Of a stretch of DNA of 64,000 nucleotides, positions 57,201 to 64,000 are shown in pieces. The first letter of the stretch is position 1; the number at the start of each line of letters is the position of its first letter. A program made the position numbers and the translations under genes. The stretch covers positions 35,320,498 through 35,384,497 of the forward strand of contig NC_043758.1 in assembly GCF_902148845.1 (NCBI RefSeq). Direction: 5' to 3'. The DNA comes from Salarias fasciatus. Lineage: Eukaryota; Chordata; Actinopteri; Blenniiformes; Blenniidae. The notes beneath the pieces are model-generated. The model saw only the letters and a program-made list of their open reading frames with translations, did not search any database and had not been told where the DNA came from.

Positions 57201-58450
57201 GAGTTAAAAGATGAGGAGAAAACCTGGCCTATCCACCCTCTCTTTAATTTTTTGTGCTCTTCTATAGTGAGATGAGTCTCCTGAATAAAGGCTATATCGG
57301 TTTTAATCTTTTTTAAGTATGTTAGCACTCTTTTTCCTTTGACAGGCCCATTTAAACCATTAACATTCAAACTGACAAATTCTAGAACCTTGTTCATGAG
57401 ACATAAAAAGTGGTTTGACAGTAATATACCTCATAGCCTTTCAGCAAAAAACCTTAAGAAAATGCCTCTCTTACGATAAAACCAAACATAAAAACACAGA
57501 AGAAACTAAACCCTTTAAGTACCGACTCCCCGAACACTCGGCACAATCCAAACTTACCAACCGGGATCTCCATTGAACGCTTCCGAAACACAACATACTT
57601 AACTAATACTTCGCTCGGCCAGGAGCCCCAGGTACATAAACTTATAATTATTCGTCATAAAATAACACAATATAAACATTTTCACACCCGCTCTAACTAT
57701 GAATGTAATGGTTGAAACTGCCTTTCAAGCGCAGTACCCAAACAATCGCTTTTCTGATAATATATCCAGAACCAGACTAGAAGAAATAACACAACATCAG
57801 GAGAAATTATGAATCTTAAAGAAAAGATCTCTATACTGTTCATAGAAAGGATATGCATGAGTGTCTCTCCCCCTCTATGTCAGAGGGGCTGGGGACTGCC
57901 ACCTCCAGGGAAGTCTCGGAGAAAGGACGCTGCCGTCTCAGGTGTTTTGGAAAACCTCTTCTCTCCATCGGGTAGGGTGACTCTCAGAGTGGCTGGATGA
58001 AGACGGCTGAATTGGAGCTTCTTGGCGTGGAGCTCCTTCTTAACGTGGTTGAATTCCTTCCTGCGCTTCACCAATCTTGCGCTCAGATCCGGAAAAAACA
58101 TCCCCACGCTTCCATTGTGGATGATTGACCCTTTTTCTCTGGAGATCTTAGCGACTATTCGGAGAATTCTCTCCCGATCCTGATACTTGAGCAGGCGGAT
58201 GAGAATGGGTCTGGGCCGTTTCTCTGCCGGGGAGCGGAAGATCGGGGACCGGTGCGCCCATTCAATAATCAGCGGCTCGGGAAAGTGCTCTTTTCCCAGC
58301 ACTGGGAATCCAGTCTCTGAAGAACTGCACCGGATCCGTTCCCTCTCAGCCCTCCTGCAGGTTAACAATTCCCGAGAGGAAAAGTGATCAACAGTCGAGC
58401 TTTGAGTGTTGTTACAAAATCTCAAGTCCATATTTCACCTGTCAGGCGAC
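54240..58450 (-). mobile_element. L1-type LINE, nearly full length but decayed
   Basis: Minus strand, 5' to 3': ORF1, an endonuclease starting at 57397 (FVSLNVNGLNGPVKGKRVL, FIQETHL, MGGDFNF), RT with GFIQKRSSANN, DAEKAFDRLEW and the catalytic LMADDIILYL (normally YADD), then a C-terminal domain with CFRCGLEEGSFLHCTW. ORF2 is cut by several frameshifts and stops (endonuclease to RT near 57005, and around 56800, 56470, 56280, 55870 and 54600), so it cannot move itself. Domain order and ORF1 type place it in the L1/Tx1 group. Confidence 0.93.
57880..58431 (-). CDS. L1-type ORF1p (LINE RNA-binding protein)
   Basis: An open frame of 183 codons on the minus strand. It has the RRM-like and C-terminal domain signatures of L1 ORF1p: RPRPILIRLLKYQDRERILR, then NGSVGMFFPDLSARLVKRRK and LHPATLRVTLPDGEKRFSKT. 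L1 ORF1p is a nucleic-acid chaperone that coats LINE RNA in the cytoplasm. The usual N-terminal coiled coil is missing or lies in a broken upstream part, so the copy is probably N-terminally incomplete. It belongs to the LINE at 54240-58450. Confidence 0.85.
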   Translation of the reverse strand: MDLRFCNNTQSSTVDHFSSRELLTCRRAERERIRCSSSETGFPVLGKEHFPEPLIIEWAHRSPIFRSPAEKRPRPILIRLLKYQDRERILRIVAKISREKGSIIHNGSVGMFFPDLSARLVKRRKEFNHVKKELHAKKLQFSRLHPATLRVTLPDGEKRFSKTPETAASFLRDFPGGGSPQPL

Positions 58451-58859
58451 GTTGGAAGTAGAGCGGGTGTTATTTATCAGTTAAAATCGAGTTTTTCTCA
58501 GGAGCTCCTGAGCAGGCGTCTTCCGAGCTCAGCTGCATCACGCGACCCCCATTCATCTCCATTATTAACCATCATGGAAGAATAGGAAATATTGGAAAAA
58601 CAAATTTCCAAGGACTTGGACGTATAATGAAGCTTTTTCCTAATCAATGCTAAACACGTTTTTATTCTGGTCTAAACCATTCAATCTGGGGACAAAAAAA
58701 TGATTTAAGATATTTGGTGATTTAAAAAAAGTAGCTTGTTTGTCACAGACTGCTATAACTTATTTCTATACTGTTCCTCTCTGGAGTGGAAAGTGAAAAA
58801 AAACCCAACACACATGAATAAGCTAAATTATTATCAAATGCGGGAGTAAATTATAAGGG

Positions 58860-59906
58860 TTTGATCTTTATTGAGACCATGAGCTTTACAGATGGAACTA
58901 AGTTCCTCTCAGAGTCTGCAGGGAGAGCTCTAGGCGCCATAGTGAGTAAGATGAAAATTGTACCTGACCTTTTTTGGTATTTACAAAATTATTTAATTCT
59001 AAGATTAGTTCAATTTTGTTTTATGTGGCGGGTGTGTGGGGCTTTAAGGAAAGTGTTTTTTTTAGTGCGCTTCAGAATAGGGCAATCCGGATTTTCCTTG
59101 GTTTGCATAACTTCACTACTAAATTAGCTCTGGAGGGGGATATGGGATAGGATCCATGCATTGTGAAGCAGAAAGTCGAAATGGTTCGTCGGTGGAACCG
59201 CCTGACTCAGCTGCCAGAGCACAGACTGACCAAAAAGGTCTTTAGGTGGGACTGTTCAAATCAGTATCCTTGGGCTAAAGAAATGGCAACAATATTTTCA
59301 GACTGTGATTTAAACTATGTTTATAGAAACAAATTGCTTTGCAATCTAAAATTATTAAATGAAAAGTTGTTGATTGGTTTTAAAGAACAGTGGAAATGTG
59401 ATCTATGTAGAAAAAATTAATTAAGGCTTTATATTCAATTTAAGGATGAATACAAAACAGAATCATATATTCTTTTATATCTAAGTAGAAAACAAAGGTC
59501 CCTCTGTGCCCAATTACGAACTGGCACTTTGCCTCTGGCGGTGGAGGTGGGCAGGTTCAAAGGCCTTCCTGAGGAGGAGAGACTATGCACACTGTGTGAT
59601 TTAAATGTGGTGGAGGAACCCAGATATATTCTGGTTTTCAAATTATAAAATGTTGAGTCAGCTTTTTGAAAAGCACATTTTTGCTTTAAGTCATTATATC
59701 TGTAAAGCCTGGGATCGAAGACAAATGAAGTTGTTTCCTCCTGTGTGATGTGGATATTGTTATGTCATGATGGATTGAACAGTTTCTGTGAATTTATGCC
59801 GGCAGCCATCTGAATATTGTTTTATGAAATGTGTCTTGTAAGCCCATGAGGGCTGGGCACTTATGTGCAAGACACTATAATCAAATCAAATCAAATCAAA
59901 TCAAAC
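58860..59906 (+). mobile_element. Second LINE, 3' part, with (ATCAA)n tail
   Basis: Plus-strand pieces encode ESAGRALGAIVSKMK, then KVEMVRRWNRLTQLPEHRLT, YVYRNKLLCNLKLLNEKLL, and QLRTGTLPLAVEVGRFKGLP with a zinc-finger-like CTLCDLNVVE. These are the RT-distal C-terminal parts of a fish non-LTR retrotransposon. The sequence ends in four to five repeats of ATCAA (59879-59906), a typical microsatellite-like LINE 3' end. RT core and endonuclease are absent and frames are broken. Confidence 0.75.
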
Positions 59907-59983
59907 TATGTATGTTCCCCTCATCTGTACTGTACCATTTAAAGTTTCTGAGAGTCCTTACACGTCGTGCTGCGTATGCACGG

Positions 59984-59986
<3 letters not shown>

Positions 59987-60047
<61 letters not shown>
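59987..60047. repeat. (GT)n microsatellite
   Basis: About 30 perfect GT units between the LINE tail and the right end of the 6.5-kb block. Confidence 0.97.
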
Positions 60048-60050
<3 letters not shown>

Positions 60051-60059
60051 TCTGAAAGA

Positions 60060-60675
60060 ACGAAGCTGATGCCGATATGAATGAATGACTTGAGGGAATG
60101 AGCTCTTTGCTTATTATTAATAGTGGAGATTAATGTGAACACAGGACTGAAGGGAAACCGCTCAAAGTCAAGTTTGACTCCGCGTGATTTGGAAGAGTGA
60201 GGAGCCGATTTTCTGATGAAGAATCTTCTAGTCTGTTCCACAGCGACTCCACACACAAGAAGATCAGGAGAGAAAGATCTGGTGCGATCTGTCCTCTGTT
60301 GTCTTCTAGTGTGGGGTTTCTGAATCAGGGAAGACTGAAAAAAGCCTGTAATGTGTACTGGCCTTTACCAAATGCGGAAGCAGCCAGCAACAGCGCGGAG
60401 ACAGGTGGTGGAGCGAGGTCAAAATGACCAATAGGAGCTCTTCTCTCTTCCACCAGTGTTGGCAACGCCCATTGGGTTCACTCAGATTCGCAAGCAAAAC
60501 TTCTGAATTTGCAACCAAAACTTTTTTCTGTTTTGATCTAAAAAAAAAATGTGGTGGGGTTGCCACTTAAATTATTTAGTTCTCAGATCTATTCTATTTC
60601 ATTGAACTTTTATTTTTTAATTGCAACTTTATGTTTTTTGGTCTCAACTCTCTTTCTTGTTTGCAAAACCGTTTT
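60060..60675. other. Unassigned sequence at the right of the 6.5-kb block
   Basis: No recognisable gene. It includes A-runs and T-rich sequence near 60540-60650. It may be the remaining interior of the block. Confidence 0.4.
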
Positions 60676-60716
60676 TGATTGACTGAATAATAAACAAACA
60701 AAATTATCTCCATACC

Positions 60717-61122
60717 CAGGCACATTCCCGGCCAGAGCCCCGCGTGCGCCCGGGGCACGAGCTCTACAGTCACCCCCAGCAGAAGCTCCACCCAGGGCCC
60801 CAGCAGAAGCACCACCCAGGGCCCCAGCAGAAGCCCCACCCAGGGCCCCAGCTGAAAAATAATATGTGCCCGAAGCTGGAGCCCAACCCACGTTCCCGGC
60901 GAGAGCCCCGTGTGCGCCCAGGGTTTGAGCCCTACATCTGCCCCCACCAAAAGCTCCATCCAGGCCGACAGCATGAGCCCAAACCACATCCCCAGCAGAA
61001 GAAACATGTTCGTCCTGAGCTGGAGCCCAGCTCACATTCCTGGCGAGAGCCCCGCATTCGCCCAGGGTTTAAGCCCTACATGTGCCCCCACCAGAAGCCC
61101 CACCCAGACCCACAGCAATAAC
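60717..61122 (+). repeat. Long-unit Pro/Gln minisatellite
   Basis: Three related units of about 145-170 bp, each with TTCC(C/T)GGC(C/G)AGAGCCC, then CCAGGGTTTGAGCCCTAC-like sequence and runs of CCCCAGCAGAAGC. A plus-strand frame reads RPGFEPYICPHQKLHPG-type repeats. The frame closes at 61121. Confidence 0.8.
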
Positions 61123-64000
61123 CTCACCCAGGCCCCCAGCAGCATCCCCCCTCAGCCCCCAGCAGTAGTCCCCCTCAGGCCCCCAGCAGCAGCCCCACTC
61201 AGGCCCGTCAGGCCACCAGCAGCAGCCCCCCTCAGGCCCCCAGCAGCACCCCTCCTCAGGCCCTCCTCAGGCCCCCAGCACCAGCCACCTCAGGCCCCTC
61301 AGGCCACCAGCACCAGTCCACCTCAGGCCACCAGCAGCAGCCCTTCTCAGGCCCCTCTCAGGCCCCCAGCAGCAGCCCTCCTCAGGCCCCCTTCAGGCCC
61401 CGCTCAGGACCCCAGCAGCAGCCCCCCTCAGGCCCCCCTCAGGCCCCCAGCAGCAGCCCACCTCAGGCTCCCCTCAGGCCACCAGCAGCAGCCCTCCTCA
61501 GGCCCTCCTCAGGCCCCCCTCAGGCCCCCAGCAGCAGCCCACCTCAGGCTCCCCTCAGGCCACCAGCAGCAGCCCTCCTCAGGCCCTCCTCAGGCCCCCA
61601 GCACCAGCCACCTCAGGCCCCTCAGGCCACCAGCACCAGTCCACCTCAGGCCACCAGCAGCAGCCCTTCTCAGGCCCCTCTCAGGCCCCCAGCAGCAGCC
61701 CTCCTCAGGCCCCCTTCAGGCCCCCCTCAGGACCCCAGCAGCAGCCCCCCTCAGGCCCCCCTCAGCCCACCAACAGCAGCCCACCTCAGGCCCTACTCAG
61801 GCCCCCCTCAGGCCACCAGCAGCAGCCCTCCTCAGGCCCTCCTCAGGCCCCCAGCACCAGCCCACATCAGGCCCCCTCAGGGCCCCAGCAGCAGCCCACC
61901 TCAGGCCTCTCTCAGGCCCCCAGCAGCAGCCCACCTCAGGCCCTCCTCAGGCCCCCCTCAGGCCCCCAGGAGCGGCCCCCCTCAGGCCCCTCAGGCCCCC
62001 AGCAGCGGCCCTCCTCAGGCCCCTCGGGCCCCCAGCAGCAGCCCTCCTCAGGCCCCCAGCAGCAGCCCACCTCAGGCCCTCCTCAGGCCCCCCTCAGGCC
62101 CCCAGCAGCAGCCCTCCTCAGGCCCTCCTCAGGCCCCTAGCTGCAGCCCTCCTCAGGCCCCCCTCAGGCCCCTCAGGCCACCAGCAGCAGCCCACCTCAG
62201 GCTCCCCTCAGGCCACCAGCAGCAGCCCTCCTCAGGCCCTCCTCAGGCCCCCAGCACCAGCCACCTCAGGCCCCTCAGGCCACCAGCACCAGCCCACCTC
62301 AGGCCACCAGCAGCAGCCCTCCTCAGGGCCACATCAGGCCCCCTCAGGGCCCCAGCAGCAGTCCACCTCAGGCCCCTCTCAGGCCCCCAGCAGCAGCCCT
62401 CCTCAGGGCCACATCAGGCCCCCTCAGGCCCCCAGCAGCAGCCCACCTCAGGCCTCTCTCAGGCCCCCAGCAGCAGCCCACCTCAGGCCCCCCTCAGGCC
62501 CCTAGCAGCAGCCCACCTCAGGCCCCCCTCAGGCCATCAGCAGCAGCCCTCCTCAGGTTCTCCTCATGCCCCCAGCACCAGCCCACCTCAGGCCCCTCAG
62601 GCCACCAGCAACAGCCCACCTCAGGCCCCCTCAGGCCCCCAGCAGCAGCCCTCCTCAGTGCCACATTAGGCCCCCTCAGGGCCCCAGCAGCAGCCCACCT
62701 CAGGCCTCTCTCAGGCCCCAAGCAGCAGCCCTCCTCAGGCCCCCCTCAGGCCCCCCTCAGGACCCCAGCAGCAGCCCTCCTCAGGCCCTCCTCAGGCCCC
62801 TAGCAGCAGCCCACCTCAGGCCCCTCAGGCCACCAACAGCAGCCCACCTCAGGCCCTACTCAGGCCCCCCTCAGGCCACCAGCAGCAACCCTCCTCAGGC
62901 CCTCCTCAGGCCCCCAGCAGCAGCCCACCTCAGGCCCCACTCAGGCCCCCCTCAGGCCACCAGCAGCAGCCGTCCTCAGGCCCTCCTCAGGCCCTCCTCA
63001 GGCCCTCCTCAGGCCCACCTCAGGCCCCTCAGGACCCCAGCAGCAGCCCACCTCAGGCCCTCCTCAGGCCCCCAGCAGCACCCCTCCTCAGGCCCTCCTC
63101 AGGCCCCCAGCAGCAGCCCAACTCAGGCCCCCCTCAGGCCCCCAGCAGCAGCCCACCTCATGCCCCTCTCAGGCCCCCCTTACGCCCCCAGCAGCAGCCC
63201 TCCTCAGGCCCCTCAGGCCCCCAGCAGCAGCCCTCCTCAGGCCCCCTCAGGCCACCAGCAGCAGCCCTCCTCAGGCCCTCCTCAGGCCCCCCTTAGGCCC
63301 CCAGCAGCAGCCCTCCTCCGGCCGCCTCAGGCCACCAGCAGCAGCCCTCCTCAGGCCCTCCTCAGGCCCCCAGCAGCAGCCCACCTAAGGCCCCCAGCAG
63401 CAGCCCTCCTCAGGCCCCCCTCAGGCCCCCAGCAGCAGCCCTCCTCAGGCCCCCAGCAGCAGCATCCCAGCTCAGGTCCTCCTCAGGCCACCCTCAGGCC
63501 CCCAGCAGCAGCCCTCCTCTTGCCCCCCTCAGGCCCCCAGCAGCAGCCCACCTCAGGCCCGCCTCAGGACCCCATCAGCAGCTCACCTCAGGCCCCTCAG
63601 GCCCCCAGCAGTAGCCCTCCTCAGGTACTCCTCAGGCCCACAGCAGCAGCCCACCTCAGGCCCCCAACAGCACCCCACCTCAGGCCCCCCTCAGGCCCCC
63701 AGCAGCAGCCCTACTCAGTCCCCTCAGGCCCCCAGCAGCAGCCCTCCTCAGGCCCTCCTCAGGCCCCCAGCACCAGCCACCTCAGGCCCCTCAGGCCACC
63801 AGCACCAGTCCACCTCAGGCCACCAGCAGCAGCCCTTCTCAGGCCCCTCTCAGGCCCCCAGCAGCAGCCCTCCTCAGGCCCCCTTCAGGCCCCGCTCAGG
63901 ACCCCAGCAGCAGCCCCCCTCAGGCCCCCCTCAGGCCCCCAGCAGCAGCCCACCTCAGGCCCTCCTCAGGCCCCCCTCAGGCCCCCAGCAGCAGCCCACC
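61123..64000 (+). repeat. C-rich CCTCAGGCCCCCAGCAGC minisatellite, runs off the window
   Basis: About 2.9 kb of short mixed units built from CCTCAGGCCC, CCCAGCAGCAGCCC and ACCTCAGG. C greatly exceeds G on the plus strand. A long plus-strand frame (60910-62505, 531 codons) reads as Pro/Ser/Gln/Ala only. Any frame through such units stays open by chance, so I do not call it a gene. Higher-order repeats: about 200 bp at 61271-61470 recur at 63763-63960, and a shorter copy lies near 61594. Confidence 0.95.

Larger units (their letters stand above)
54224..60716. mobile_element. 6.5-kb block with 41-bp inverted ends
   Basis: The ends 54224-54264 and 60676-60716 are inverted copies matching at 38 of 41 positions (start GGTATGGAGATAATTT). 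The same Pro/Gln minisatellite adjoins both sides in the same orientation, and CCAG directly borders each end, which could be a 4-bp target duplication. Inside are an L1-type LINE (minus), a second LINE 3' part (plus) and a GT microsatellite. It is either one composite insertion or two LINE 3' ends facing outward. Confidence 0.5.

Noticed and set aside
60910-62505. 531-codon open frame, Pro/Ser/Gln/Ala-rich, as a mucin-like protein
   Set aside because: It lies entirely in tandem repeats with few stop-forming motifs, lacks a signal peptide or any non-repeat domain, and ends within the same repeat.

Overview
The window is vertebrate, and almost certainly teleost (percomorph-like) nuclear DNA. 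Host genes have short GT-AG introns. Several repeats are families I recognise from fish genomes, and CA/GT microsatellites are frequent. There are no operons or bacterial signals. I resolved five protein-coding genes by reading splice sites and reading phases.

Gene-bearing half (about 5.7-42.1 kb): a SOCS4/5/9-type suppressor of cytokine signalling (minus, single coding exon, 547 aa, probably socs9); samd4b, a Smaug RNA-binding translational repressor (minus, 12 coding exons, 681 aa); gmfg, glia maturation factor gamma (plus, 7 exons, 142 aa, with one minor-spliceosome AT-AC intron); paf1, the scaffold of the PAF1 elongation complex (minus, 14 exons, 536 aa); and an unrecognised 114-aa single-pass membrane protein (minus). 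gmfg and paf1 are tail to tail. The trio SAMD4B-GMFG-PAF1 also lies together on human chromosome 19. A SOCS gene next to SAMD4 and GMF mirrors the human chromosome 14 set SOCS4-SAMD4A-GMFB, which suggests a whole-genome-duplication paralogon. The four known genes act in different pathways (cytokine signalling, mRNA repression, actin/Arp2/3 remodelling, transcription elongation), so this is conserved synteny, not a functional cluster.

Repeat-bearing half (about 42-64 kb): a decayed LINE fragment; six tRNA-Phe-like loci (three tRNA-shaped, three degenerate) in inverted and direct cassettes between 44.2 and 50.7 kb; two copies of a roughly 405-bp TTAA-flanked MITE, one with a paralogous empty site nearby; an isolated CpG-rich island; a damaged but nearly full-length L1-type LINE (minus) and the 3' part of a second LINE (plus), all inside a 6.5-kb block with 41-bp inverted ends and embedded in a proline/glutamine-coding minisatellite family; and a C-rich minisatellite filling the last 3 kb and running off the window.

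Other mobile elements: a TTAA MITE at 9.0 kb, a hairpin element with telomere-like repeats at 26.2 kb, an hAT-type MITE with an internal minisatellite in a paf1 intron, and a Tc1-like transposase remnant in a samd4b intron. The first 5.6 kb and several other gaps hold no gene that I can support.
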